From contig BLZA01000010.1 in the NCBI GenBank assembly GCA_013423385.1, positions 620,001 through 684,000 on the forward strand: a stretch of 64,000 nucleotides of DNA, in the 5' to 3' direction. Below the pieces are notes generated by a model. The model saw nothing but the letters and a program-made list of their open reading frames with translations, had not been told where the DNA came from and did no database searches. Each line of letters begins with the position of its first letter. Position 1 is the stretch's first letter. Made by a program: the position numbers and the translations under genes. This DNA comes from Naganishia liquefaciens (Eukaryota; Basidiomycota; Tremellomycetes; Filobasidiales; Filobasidiaceae). This document shows, piece by piece, positions 32,269 through 46,768 of the stretch.

Positions 32269-35200
32269 ATGCCACCGCCCCAATCCGCCCCACCACGTCC
32301 CATCGATACCGTACAGAATGACCTAGCGGCTCACGCATCGCGCGGAAAGGTCGCGATCACCATGACCGAGGAGTCGGACGAAGAGGCATCGGAGACAGAA
32401 ACGGAGACGGAATCCGAAGAGGGTGCGGATCGTCCAGCGTCGAGGGCTGAGGGGAGTAAGGTAACAAGGGTGCTCGGGGCTGGGAAGCAGAATCAAGTAG
32501 GGGAAGGAGAGGTATGTTTACGACTCTTTGGTTGAAAGGTCCTCGCTGATGGACGTCGTTCCAGGTTGCTCAGTCGTCTCACGGTACGTTCAGGGATGAG
32601 AAACCGGGATGACCGCTCATGCGGTTGGTAGATTCTGAATCAGGAGCCGAATCAAGCGATACGGACCCGAGCGAGACCGAGTCTGAAACGGAATCAGAGT
32701 CCGAGGAGGAACACGATGATTCCGTGAGCGACGGCCGTTCCAAAGGATCAGGATCTACGCAGGAAAATCGAAATCGTGAAGCGGGGCAGCCGACGGAAAT
32801 GAGACAAGCGATAGAACAGTCGATTGCGACGAACGATCATGATGAGGCGGGCAGCGAGGGGGACGCAGAGATGGAGGATGGCGACTCGGATGAAGACGGG
32901 TCGGAAGACGAGGAGCCGTGCGTTGGGTGCGCTGCGTTCCGCCTTATCCGCTGACCGCGTCATTTCTGGCAGATCACTCAAGTACCAGCGCCTCGGTGCA
33001 TCGACAGCAGAGATTCTGATCAAGGATACCGCATCCGCCGTTGCGGCGTCGTCGCGCTTTCTCGCGCTCGGAACGCATAACGGCATGGTCCATATCTTGA
33101 CGTATGAAGGAACGCGGGTCAAGAGTTTTCGGCCGCACGGGGCAAGCGTGGTGGATATCAAGATTTGCGACGATGAAGAATTTGTCGCGACGGCTTCGGT
33201 GGAAGGTGAGTCTCACGCGGGTTCCCCGGCTTCCACGCCAAGGGGCTGACTCGGGGCAGGCCGGGTCATGATCAACGGCATCACGTCTGCCGAAAAGTAC
33301 GCGGCCGATATGAAACGCCCCGTCAAGGCCATCGCGCTCGAGCCGGGCTTTGCACGTCGGGCGTCGCGCGCGTTTGTGTGCGGTGGGATGGGCGGGGCGC
33401 TCGTGATGCACGAAAAGGGGTGGTTGGGTCACAAGGAGGTCGTCTTGCATGCCGGCGAGGGTCCCGTGTATGCGATTCAATGGAGGGGCAACTTGATTGC
33501 GTGGGCGAATGACTTGGTGCGTTCTCGTACGCCCGCGGGAGACGGACCGGTACTGACGGTCCCGCAGGGAGTGAAAATCTACGATACGGCGTCGAGTCAG
33601 CGAATCACGTTTATTGATCGACCGGCTAACAGCCCGCGCGCCGACTTGTTCAAGTGTACCTTGTTCTGGCAAGACGACCAGACGCTCCTCATCGGGTGGG
33701 CAGATCATATCAAGATTGCGCGCGTCAGCCAGGTACCCGTACGGAATGGTATGTCGGTCGCCACGGCGGGCCTCGCAACGTCGACGCAGTACGTTGTCGA
33801 GATTACCGCCATTTTCCAAGTCGACTGCATGATTTCCGGAATCTGTCCGTATGAAAAGGAAAAGGGTTACTTGGTGCTTGCGTACGTCTCGCCCGACCAG
33901 TACGACAACGAAGCAACCGATGATCCGGCCGAGCAGCGGCGTAAAGCGGCGAATCGACCCGAGCTGCGGATCATTTCTCGACAAGGCGAGGAAATGTCGC
34001 TTGATGCGCTCAGCTTGACGAATTACCATCTGTACGGATGCAACGACTATGTCCTCGTGCCGTCAAATCGCGCGGCCGAGGAGCTGTACGTCGTTGCGAG
34101 TCCCAAAGACGTCGTGCTCGCGCGTCCGAGAGATGAAGCGGACCACGTCAATTGGCTCGTCGAAAGGAAGCGGTTCGCCGAGGCCTTGCAGGTTGCCGAG
34201 ACGCTGCAGGATCGGCATGGCCATGGGCTCGATGTACGCGCGATCGGTGTCAAGTATATCAGTCATTTGTTCGAGCAGGGTGAGTCGGTTGCGTTCGCGG
34301 CATACGACTTGGACTGAGACAGCCTTGTAGAATCTTACGCGGCAGCCGCCGAGTTGTGCTCCAAGGTTCTCGGCAAAGACGTCAAGGCATGGGAAGATTG
34401 GGTGTTTGCGTTTGTGCAAAAGCAGCAGTTGCCGGTAGGTGTACGCATTCGAGAGGACTGAGCGATGTTTAACTCCTCAAAGGCCATCATTCCGCATCTG
34501 CCAATCAGGTCGCCGCAACTCGGTCGACTGATTTACGACATGGTGTTGGCGCATTTCTTGGCCAACGATCAGCAGGTATGCGGCTCTTTCGCCGCGCGTA
34601 TCTGTCGCTGACGCCTCACAGGCCCTACTACAAACGGTCAAGCAATGGCCGTCGGATATCTATGACGTCCAAGCCGTGATCGTTGCCGTACAGGGCGAGC
34701 TCGAGGCGGTCAAGTCGTCACCAATTCTGATGGAATGCCTGGCGGAGCTGTAAGTCGCCAGGTTGCGCAAATGACTCATCTGACCTTTCACAGCCACGTG
34801 ATACAACACCAGCCGAGCAAGGCGCTACCGTACCTTCTCCGTCTGCGGAGACCCGAAGTCTTTGATTTCATCAAAGAACACAATCTTTTTGCGTCGGTGC
34901 AGAATCAGGTATTGTTGCTCGTCGATTTCGATCAAGAGCAGGATCGCCCAACGCCGGCCGAGGTGGATACCGCGAGAGAGTTGACGCATGGGGAGGAAGC
35001 CATGACGACGACACGGCATGGCAAGGCCATTGCCCTTATGATTGATCATACCTTTTCCATACCAGTATGTCGCCGCCCTTGTTGTCGACTGCATGCTCAT
35101 CCCTTTCTAGATACCGAGAGTCGTGGATCAGCTTCAAAGCCGGCCGAGATATCTCTACATGTACCTGGATGCCCTCTTCCGCAAAGATCCACACCTGACG

Positions 35201-36256
35201 GTTGAATACAGCGATCGCCTGGTACGTTTGCGCACGATCACGCTTTCTCTCTGCTGACATCGCTCAGGTCGAACTGTACGCCGAGTATGAATATCCTCGG
35301 TTACTGGAATACCTGCGCGCGAGCAATTATTACAGCCTCGAGCGCGCGTACCGTATATGTCAGGAGCGTGATTTCGTGCCCGAGATGGTGTTCCTGCTGG
35401 GACGCATGGGCAGTAATAAGCAGGCGTTGATGCTCATTATCCAGAGGCTCGGCGATGTGCAGAGGGTGAGTAGCAGTGCTGTCGGGGTGTACGTTGCCAA
35501 CTTTGCGTGCAGGCCATCGAATTTGCGCGTGAGCAAGCAGACGAGGATCTATGGGAGGACTTGCTCAAGTATTCCGAGGACAATCCAAGTGAGCACGACT
35601 ATGCTTTTCCGGTCTATCGAGCTGATCGCGGCCTAGTCTTCATTCGTGGACTGCTGGAGAACGTCGGATCCGACATCAATCCGCTCCGGCTGATCAGGCG
35701 TATCAAGGATGGCTTAGAGATTCCGGGTCTGAAACCGGCTATTATCAAGATATTACAGGCGTCGAATTTGCAAGTTTCGCTGCTCGAAGGCGCAGGCAGG
35801 ATTTTGAATGGGGATGGGATTGTGCTCGGTAAACAGCTGCAGCGCGCACAGACGGGCGGGTTCTACGCCGCAGGTACGTGACGCAAGGGCCAGCGCGGAG
35901 CGTAGCTGACAGCCCATCCTGTAGGCGACAGCTGCTGTCAGCTATGCACAGACTACATCTTCAAGCCATCCGACCCCGACGTTGCGCCCTTGGCGCTGGT
36001 ATACCTCTGCCAGCATATCGTGCATGCCCATTGCGCGCTCCTCGACCGTGCGAGTGATCTCCCGCTGCGGTCGGACCCGGTCAATAGTATGCTCTTTGCG
36101 CAGGTGAGTGCGCAAGGGCGCGGCAGCCCGGCCCGGCGGCTCGATGTGGTCGGACGGAATTTGGGAAGCAAGTTGGCGTATGCGGCGACGCTGAGGGTGA
36201 TGATGGGGCCGTGTCCTGTTTGTGTTGCTAGACCAGGGGCCGGCGGAGCGGGGTAG
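32269..36256 (+). CDS. VPS41: VPS41, HOPS complex subunit
   Basis: About 1,050 residues in many exons with introns of about 50-70 bases; ATG 32269, stop 36256. Residues 1 to about 190 are acidic and disordered (SETETETESEEG, SESEEEHDDSVSDG). The beta-propeller follows (SLKYQRLGASTAEILIKD, FLALGTHNGMVHILTYEG, HGASVVDIKI, FVCGGMGGALVMHEKGW, VKIYDTASSQRITFID). Then come the helical clathrin-repeat region (LVERKRFAEALQVAETLQ, QHQPSKALPYLLRLRRPEVF, RYLYMYLDALFRKDPHLT, MVFLLGRMGSNKQALMLI, AIEFAREQADEDLWEDLL) and a C-terminal RING-like zinc domain (CCQLCTDYIF, LCQHIVHAHC, CPVC). VPS41 is the HOPS subunit that binds the Rab7-class GTPase on vacuoles and also serves the AP-3 pathway. The gene is complete. 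Confidence 0.96.
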
Positions 36257-37269
36257 GGGGGGTATCGTAACGAGCATGAATGGGAGAATCACGCAATGGA
36301 GTTGTTCCTTTAGCATCCGGTTGTAGAGGACTAGGTCGGACGAGGCATCGCGGTATATTACTCGAGACATGGAGGGATACGTTTCACTCCCGCTCGGTAT
36401 TCACGGGCAGAACAATGCGAGACTGGTCGTCCTCTTGGTCATGATCAAGCTCGGAGCAATGCTCAGCGTGATACGATGACTCTCTGGAGAAACCCCTTGA
36501 GACCGATCCGAAAACGACTGAGCAAGATCGTATGCTTTGTACTGGCGTTGCTCATGATGCGTACCGGCGAGAAGCGAGACATGACACGAACCTTGCTTTT
36601 CCGACACATGACGGACGGGTTGGAATCACTTCAACCGGCACAGATCAGACGATGCGCTCGTTCATGTGATAGGTGGGAACACGGGATGCACATTTCGCAC
36701 TTTCATACCGAGATGAGATTCAGGTCGCATCGGATCTCGCATGGCACGCTCGGTACCTCGTATTGCCAAAGCTGCGTAGGGGGACGGGTGTCAAGGTGCT
36801 TTTAGACTGGGGCAAGGCTGGGAGGGAGGGAGGGAGGGAGGGAGGGAGGGNNNNNNNNNNGGGGGGGGGGGGGGAGGGGAGAGATTCCCAGCGAAAAAAA
36901 AAAGAGAACGCCGTCCTGCAGGGCGTCGTTACCTGCGTCGCCTTTTCCCCCCCTTGAGATTCCTGGCGAACGCGAGGACCCCCTCGTGGTCATTGCCAAA
37001 AACCCGATAAAGAGAATCCTCGGTCAAGAGCGTTTGGCGAAGAGGAGTGGGGGGGGGGGGTTGAAGAGCATCAACACCTCGTCGGCCTGTGCGAGCGACA
37101 TTTCTGCGATCCGGGACGGCGGGATGGGATGTGTCCGTTGGATGTGCGTGTGGGGGTCTTTGACGCTGATGGACGTTGCGTATCCCCTGCACGAGCGCGT
37201 CACCCGAGTCCGGCCGATAATCCTCCCCCCCTGCGTCTTCCACAAGCCAAGCCAACCCTCCACCGTTGC
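36257..37269. other. Convergent intergenic region with assembly gap and G-rich microsatellite
   Basis: Lies between the 3' ends of VPS41 and the AAGAB-like gene. A (GGGA)n tract from about 36820 runs into ten N at 36851-36860, then a run of about 14 G. A minus-strand frame at 36929-37263 looks partly coding (EDSLYRVFGNDHEGVLAFA) but changes frame at a run of about 12 C near 37050, so it was not called. Confidence 0.6.
36820..36886. repeat. (GGGA)n / poly-G tract containing a 10-N gap
   Basis: GGGAGGGAGGG repeats, ten undetermined bases, then poly-G and GGGGAGGGGAG. The gap is probably of unknown true size, left where the G-rich repeat could not be assembled. Confidence 0.9.
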
Positions 37270-37967
37270 TCACGCATCTTCCAGATCCCCGCTCTCCAAA
37301 TCGATCCCTAGCCCGGCGAAAAGCCGTTCCACGTGTTGCGCCGCGAGCGTCCGGCGTTCGTCGGCGTCGGAGATGGTGGTGAGGTGGTGGCGGATGGTGG
37401 AGAGGTGTGCGATGAGTGGGCTAGGGTCGTGGGGAAGAAACGGGTCGTCCGAGGGGGAGGAGGGGGATTGGGTGGGGTCGTCGTGGGCGAGGCCGGGGCC
37501 GGATTGGAATGGAGTGTATTCTTCCGAGGACGGGGACGGGGATGGGGATGGGGATGGGGACGAGGTTGACGGGTGAAAGTCATCTTCAAACGTCGTCGTC
37601 GCCGTCGTCGTCGTCCTCGCGGCGCCCAAGTCCTGTCGTGAGCGGGGGAACGCCTCGCCGTCCGCATCAAGCCATGCATTCAACGCGTGTTGTTCCCTCG
37701 TCCAATCCACATCCTCATCTCCACCCTCGTCCTCGACCACCACTTTTTCTCTTTCCCGTGGCGGTGGTGGTGGTGAAGCCCTCGGAGGATTCCGGTGCTG
37801 CGGGAGAGGTTTCCGCACCATCGTCGGCCATGGAACCGTCTGGAGTGCGTCTTGGAGTTGCTTGAGTGTGCGGGATGCCGGGTCGTCGAGAGAGGACAGA
37901 TTGATGTATTCCGCGTGAAACGTGTCGGCGGCGTCTTGGTCGGTTTCAGGGTCGAAGCGTGCCTCGA

Positions 37968-38003
<36 letters not shown>

Positions 38004-38366
38004 TGGGGAGACGGACCGAGTAGAGCAGGTCGATGGATGGGTGACGGGCGAGGAGGGGCGGGAGGATCGGAGGCGGGGTTGCATGGGCCTAGGAGGGGGA
38101 TGCTCGTGTTAGTTGCTCTCTCTCTCCCTGAACGTTGGACGCACGCTATCCGTAAACGCCCAGATCACGACCATCGCATCCCCTAGATCCACCCCTTGCC
38201 CTTGCCCTTGCCCTTGCTCGTCGACATGCCGCACCTTGACATCGACGCGCGCGGTATAATACTTGTTGTCAATGTCCCATGCGGCGTCCTCGCTCGCTGT
38301 GATGGCGCGTGCGAGTGCGTGGGATGCGGCGAGGGATGCCGGGTGGCAGGCGATGAGGATGGACAT
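37270..38366 (-). CDS. AAGAB/p34 (Irc6-type) adaptin-binding protein
   Basis: About 345 residues, ATG 38366 (MSILIACHPASLAASHALA), stop at 37270, one intron of about 56 bases near 38100-38150. The N-terminal half is a Rab-like fold: IDNKYYTARVDVKVRHVD and DAMVVIWAFTDS, then IDLLYSVRLP and INLSSLDDPA. The middle has a polyserine run from a GAC/GTC trinucleotide repeat, P/S-rich spacers and a short SP repeat. The last 40 residues form a helix (ERRTLAAQHVERLFAGLGID), as in the C-terminal segment of AAGAB. Family members bind alpha- and gamma-adaptin and help assemble AP-1 and AP-2 adaptors. Sequence is divergent and low-complexity rich, so I rate this as probable. Confidence 0.78.
37967..38003. 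repeat. GAC trinucleotide repeat in the AAGAB-like gene
   Basis: About eleven ACG/GAC triplets in a row, read on the minus strand as a run of serine codons. Length polymorphism between strains is likely. Confidence 0.85.
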
Positions 38367-38568
38367 TTGCGGTCGCCGGGGGAGGGCAAGCAAGCAGGGA
38401 GGAGGAGGGGGAGGAGGGTATAATAATGATGAGGCAGCGTGCGAGTATTTGCTTCCGCGTGCGAGAGGTCATCTTTGCCCACTTTGAATCGTTCGACGCG
38501 TCGAGGGGGAGAGAAGAACAAGTGGCACACTCCCCCCACCGACCCTGTCACCACCCAGTCCCCATGCT

Positions 38569-41500
38569 ATGCCGCTCCAGGTACACGCTGGAGCGGACAC
38601 ACAGCCACAGCCGCAGCCACAGCCGCAGCCACAGCCGCAGCCACAGCCGCAGCCACCACGCCCGCACCCACGCTCCCATAGATGCCACAGCTGCAACACC
38701 CCGTACCCCTTCAACCCGTTCATCACCGAGACCGTGCTCGCACCGAATGGCCAGCCGCTGTGGAATATATCGCTCGTGAGTCCCCGAGCGAAGCGCGAGG
38801 ATGTGGCGGGCCAAGGGGTGCTGATGGCGGGTTGGGTCGGGGGGTTTAGAATTGCTTGAGGTGTACGGATCCGGAAAGGGCGCGTGTGATCCATCAGTTT
38901 CATGCGGATGCCGTGGTACGTTCCCGTCCCCCCCTTTTCCCCCCTCGGCCGGTTGCAACCCGTACTGATTCAGGGCGCGCGTTTTTCCAGCAAGCCGATT
39001 TTCTACGTCTCTTTCCCGACGGAGTCCACTGCGTCCAGGAGCTCTCGCCCGTATTTCCGCCCGGGGAGGACGCCGGGGACGCCAAGCAGCGACATGCGCA
39101 CGAGGTGCAGAGGATCAAGCAACAGCGACGCAAGGAAGCGAGTGAGCGGACGAGGATCAAGGGGAGAGAGTGGAGGCAAGAGGTGAGGAGGGTGGCGGAG
39201 GATGAGCAGAGGAGGAACGGGGTGGGCGAAGGGACGGGGACGGGGACGGGGGATACGACGGATGAAGAGCCGACGACGACGATGACGACGGCGGCGGCGC
39301 TGTTGAATCCCGTAGGACCGTCAATCTCACCGCATGGGGATAACGCGCCCGTCGCGCCCCTCGTCCCACCCACGGCCCCACCACCACGGGACGACATCTA
39401 CCACCGTATTCAAGCATACCAAGACCGTCGCTTACTCGAGGAAAAGGAAAAAGACGAGCGGATCGCGCGGGAACGCGCGGCGGGGGAGAGGGAACGTGCC
39501 GTGCAGGCTGAGCAGAGGGTGGAAAGAAGCCGGTTGGAGGCGTCGAGGAGGCCGTGGGAGTCCAAGACGGATGCCGGGACACGGATGGATGGGGCTGCGA
39601 CGACGACGGCGACGGCAACGGCGGCGGCGACGGCTCCTTCGATCCCTTTTGCTCCTCTGCCCCCGACGACGGAATCCCGGGCACAGGCGGTACGCAACGC
39701 GGCGGTGGCCGTACATGATACGCAGCGGGTGCAAGAGCTTGAAGAGAAAGCGGCCGAGGAGAGGGAGAGGGTGAGGAGGGAGGCCGAGGAGAAAGAGAGG
39801 GTCGAGCAAGAACGGCTTCAGCGCGACGAGGCGGAGCGCGCGAGGCTGCAGCGCGAACACGTCGAGCGACAGCGCAGGGAACGCGAGCAGGCCGAGGGGG
39901 AACGGCTGCAGCGAGAACGAGCGGAGCGGGAAACACTGCAGCGTGAACAAACGGAGCGGGAGCGACTGCAGCGTGAACACGCAGAGCGCGAACGGCTGCA
40001 ACGTGAGCAAGCGGAACGCGAACGGCTTCAGCGCGAATACGTAGAGCGGGACCGACTGCAACGTGAGCAATTGGAGCGGGACCGGATGCAGCGTCAACTA
40101 GCCGAACGACAGCACAAGGCACGCGAGCAAGACCTCGCCCGGCAAGATCAGCAGTTGCAAACACAGGCGTTCGAGGAAGCCAAGAGGCAGCAAGCTTGGT
40201 TTTTGCAGTCACAGGCTCAGCGTGAGCAGGCTCAGCGTGAGCAGGTCCAGCGTGAACAGGCCCAGCGTGAACAGGCCCAGCGTGAACAGGCCCAGCGGGA
40301 GCAGGTCCAGCGGGAACAGGTCCGGCATTTGCAAACCCAGCGCGAGCAAGTCCAGCGCGAGCAAGCACAACGCGAGCAAGCACAACGCGAGCAAGCACAA
40401 CGCGAGCAAGCTGAGCGTCAACAGGCCGAGGAACAAGCGAGGCGCAACGTTGTCCACGCGCAGGAGCAATTGGCGCGGGAAAGGGCTCAGCGTGAGCAAG
40501 CAGAAGAGTCGAAACGACGGGCGGATCTCGCGGCTGCCCAGGCGCAGGAGCAACGGGCACGGGAAAGGGCTCAGCACGAGCGGGTCGAGGAACAGAGGAA
40601 ACAAGAGTTGGCGCTTAAGGAGCAGAATCGGCGCGCGCAGGCAGACGAGGCGGGACGTCGGTCGGCGGAAGCGATCCATGCGCGGATGGCACCCGCGCCT
40701 CACAATGCTCCTGCCGCCGAAACACCGCTGTCGCGAACGCAGAACGCGCAAAGTCGGAATTCTCTCGGCGAGCATCCGGGTCCAGGCTCACAGCATCAGG
40801 AGCCTTCGCCGCAGATTATCTCGGTTCCGCAGTCACCGGACATCATGTCGGCCTCCGGCTTGGCATCGATCAACGGGCAGCCGAGTGCGCCAGGAGGACC
40901 GTTGTCGGGCCAGCTGGTCAACACAAAGGTATTGATGGAGCTGCAAAGCGCCATGATAGCCGTCCAATCGCAAATTATTGCGATCCAGTCTAAACTTTAC
41001 CAGCTGCAAGCCGACCTCAACAGTCCCGACAGGTCTATTGTCAAGCATGTTGAACATAATCTATTAAAGGAACAGCTGCAGAGCATGGTCAACATGTACA
41101 ACAAGATTCAAGTTCAAATTGCGGCCAGGCACAAGCAATCGCAGGCTCAAGTCGCCGAATCCCCGCCTTTTGCCCAGACACCGGCTCCTCCAGCACGACC
41201 GCCGCCGACACACCAGTTCGCGCCAGACCAGCGACCGCACGTTTCCCGACAGCCTTTCCGTCCTCAGCAAGTTCCTACCGCTGCGCCCTTTGCACCCACA
41301 CAGCGGCCCCCGCAGCCCGGATTTCGCCCGCAGATGCGGCCTGGGTTCCAGTCTTCAAACGCCGCGGGTCCGTCTCCGACTGCAAGTGCGAGCTCGAACG
41401 CGCCGACTCGTTCGAATCTTGGTCAGGCTCAGGCGGCAGGCTCCAACCGCTTTGGGTCGCCTTTCACAGCAAGGCCAGCCATCCCGAGGCCCTTGCCACC

Positions 41501-43422
41501 TCGATCGTCCGGCCCAGTGTCTCAGCCGCGACCAGCTCAGCCGTCTTTGAGCCGGAGAATCGACCCTATCCGTGCGCAGCCGGTGCCGTCTCAGGTTCGT
41601 CCGAATGTCCCCGCGATGACTACAAGCAACGTTCCGCTCGGCCAAAACACGGCACCGGTCCAGGCGGAATGGCCTCGGGTTCCGACTCCATCGGGCGTGC
41701 TAGATTCAGAAGTTGCCGCACAACCATCGATACTATCTCCGTCGGATCCGCCGGCGAAAACCCCGCCGGTCGGTGAAAGTCGTCGCAAAGCCGGGGCTAC
41801 AAAGGCAGTGTCACAAGAAACACCCGTTCCCGTTGTGAATTCTGCTCAATCCAAGGTGCAAGATTACTTGCAATCGCACAGCTTGGCAGCCAGGGCACAA
41901 CTTTTGGCTTATCAGGATCAGAGGCGATCGGTGCAGACGTCTCAACCATGGACGGAAAGCGGCGGCCTGGCCCGAGCAATGTCAAACAAAGGGCGGCAAC
42001 CGATGCAGATCACAAGCAATGGCCGGCCCGCCATGGGAATGCGCAGTAATCCGACGGCATTGCGTCTAGCGCAGCGACCGATACCCGCGCCCTTTGACCC
42101 ATGTGCGCCATACGCCATGTTGCCTTCGTCGTTCATTCTAGGCGGCGTCAGCGACATCGTTCCGTTGCCCGTAGATCCGACCCCGAACGTGGCGTCGAGG
42201 TTTACCGAGATCCCCGAGAGTCCCAAGCGGAGTTCATCGGCTGGCGTATTACCAGATGAGTCGCGACCAGCGCTGCCGTCAAGTCGAGCCTCGGTCGGGG
42301 CGAATCCCAGGGACTCGAGCAGTACCCGGTCAAATCGCCCCTCGCCACCAGTTGTTGGGCAGTCCAGGAACTCGTCCGCTCCGACTGGGCAGGATGCACA
42401 GACGAGATCAACCGGGAACTCTGGTAGCTCGGGAATCCAGGCGACGCCGGGGTCAGTCCGGCCAACGACACCGCACGTCGAGTCCATTCCGGCTGAAACG
42501 CTGCAAGATGGACGCCCATTGGAAGTCTCCCGCAATGATGTCCCGCCGGCCGAGACGATAATTCCGGCGCCAGAACCGGCTGAGATGCCAGTCCCGCATG
42601 CCGATGCCGCACCCCAAGTACCATCCGTCCGCCCGGTCGAGGCGTCTCCAACGCTCGAGGCGTCCCCAACGGTCGAGACGCCCCCAACGGTCGAGAATCC
42701 CGTGGAAACGGCGCCGGTGGTGATATCCAGCAAAGAAATCACGCCAAGCGCCGTCATCGGCAACGACGCTACAAGGACACGACAGCGCAGTGACTCGGTC
42801 GATGAACAGGCTGGAGAGAGACCGACGAAACGAAGGCGAATAGATCAGGTACGCCTCCTCGCGAAATCACGCCGAATTTCCTTCCCGCTCACCCTGATCC
42901 CTTGTTTTGCAGTCTCGATTCATACCGCCGCGCGGGGATGTACCGTCCTCTCCGAACCGATCGACCAACGTCAAGCTCGCGGACGAGGCCGAAAAGCAGG
43001 GAGCGGACAAACCGTCGTGGAAGACGTGGTCAGACTCGTCCGGTTCCGATGCCGAGGGGGAGCCCGAGACGGCGACGGTGACTACTACTGTAGTCCTCGA
43101 TAAGCCTGCCCAGACGAGCGCCGTGGCACCAGATCAGGCCGTCAACATTGCTCCTTCTGCGCCCGTCTCACCGTCGGCGACGTTTTCCGCCGCGCCGCTG
43201 ACTGTCAGTATTCCCACCTCATCACCGTCCCAACAAGCCGCCCAGGCGTCCAGCGTCCGTCTGACGCTCGAAAAAGTATTCCAGAAGAACCCGAACCCGT
43301 CGAATGCCGCGTTTGACAAGCTGGCGTCGATGCTCAAGATTGAAGATGTGGAACCACTCAAGAAGCTGTTTGCTCTGTGGCGGCAGAATGGTCATCAGCC
43401 GAATACGAATGTGCAGAATTAG
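38569..43422 (+). CDS. Large zinc-ribbon / QREQ-repeat / homeodomain-like protein
   Basis: About 1,540 residues in four exons: 38569-about 38776, about 38854-38916, 38991-42848 and 42913-43422. The N-terminus has a QP repeat then HRCHSCNTPYPFNPFITETV ... LNCLRCTDPERARVIHQFHA, a CxxC...CxxC zinc-ribbon-like pair spanning two exons. Residues about 200-630 are a highly charged helix with repeats of QREQA and of RERLQREHAE. A Q/P/S-rich disordered region follows, including TPSGV-type linkers. The penultimate exon ends with a basic nuclear signal (RPTKRRRIDQ). The final exon closes with LTLEKVFQKNPNPSNAAFDK and LASMLKIEDVEPLKKLFALW then RQNG, resembling a divergent homeodomain. Start is the first ATG before the zinc ribbon. 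It is likely a nuclear regulatory protein; no orthologue name is recognised. Confidence 0.8.
38600..38662. repeat. Short tandem repeat encoding QP
   Basis: Copies of the 12-base unit CACAGCCGCAGC give an alternating Gln-Pro stretch of about 18 residues at the N-terminus of the large protein. Confidence 0.85.
40210..40440. repeat. 15-base tandem repeat encoding QREQA/V pentapeptides
   Basis: Repeats of CAGCGTGAACAGGCC and close variants, interrupted once by a divergent unit (HLQTQREQ). Synonymous differences among copies suggest selection on the peptide as well as recent expansion. Confidence 0.85.
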
Positions 43423-43864
43423 TGGAGTAAGAAGAGCGTATATGTAGCGGAGGATCGAGTCCTCTGGGTGTAGTCTTGCAGCTATAGGATTGAGTCGTGC
43501 AATGTTTCTCTGCTTGCCAGCAACGCTATCTGCGTCGATCCAGTGCTCCAAGAGCGCGGCATTCCATATGGCTTGGCTCCGTATGTATGACTTTTGACCG
43601 CTGTTCGTCCTCCTCGAGTTGGATGTCCACCCCCGCCCACGATCAATCCGCCCGCCCTGCCCCCCACCCGCGCGAGTTCGGTCGAACGCGCCCGTGCGCG
43701 CGCCTTTTCCCGCCATCTCGCGTCGACGCGTCGCATGATCGTCACATGAAGGGAAATTGCAGCAAAGACGGGCCAGAATCCGAATATTCCCTCATGACCA
43801 TGATCACCTCGACAAACCCCGCTTCCTCGATACAGAGTCACCCTCGCCATTCTCTCAGCCCATA
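43423..43864. other. Intergenic region upstream of MCM7
   Basis: 442 bases between the QREQ-protein stop and the MCM7 start. It contains ACGCGT at about 43723 (GTCGACGCGTCGC), the core of the MCB element used for G1/S expression of replication genes in fungi, about 140 bases before the MCM7 ATG. Regulatory meaning is inferred. Confidence 0.45.

Positions 43865-46768
<2,904 letters not shown>

Noticed and set aside
38426-38779. Frame encoding SHSRSHSR repeats
   Set aside because: It is a frame-shifted reading of the QP-encoding repeat in the real first exon of the large zinc-ribbon protein.
39157-40560. 467-codon minus-strand frame rich in A, P and V
   Set aside because: Antisense shadow of the GC-rich repetitive QREQ exon; no motif, and repeats there mirror the sense array.
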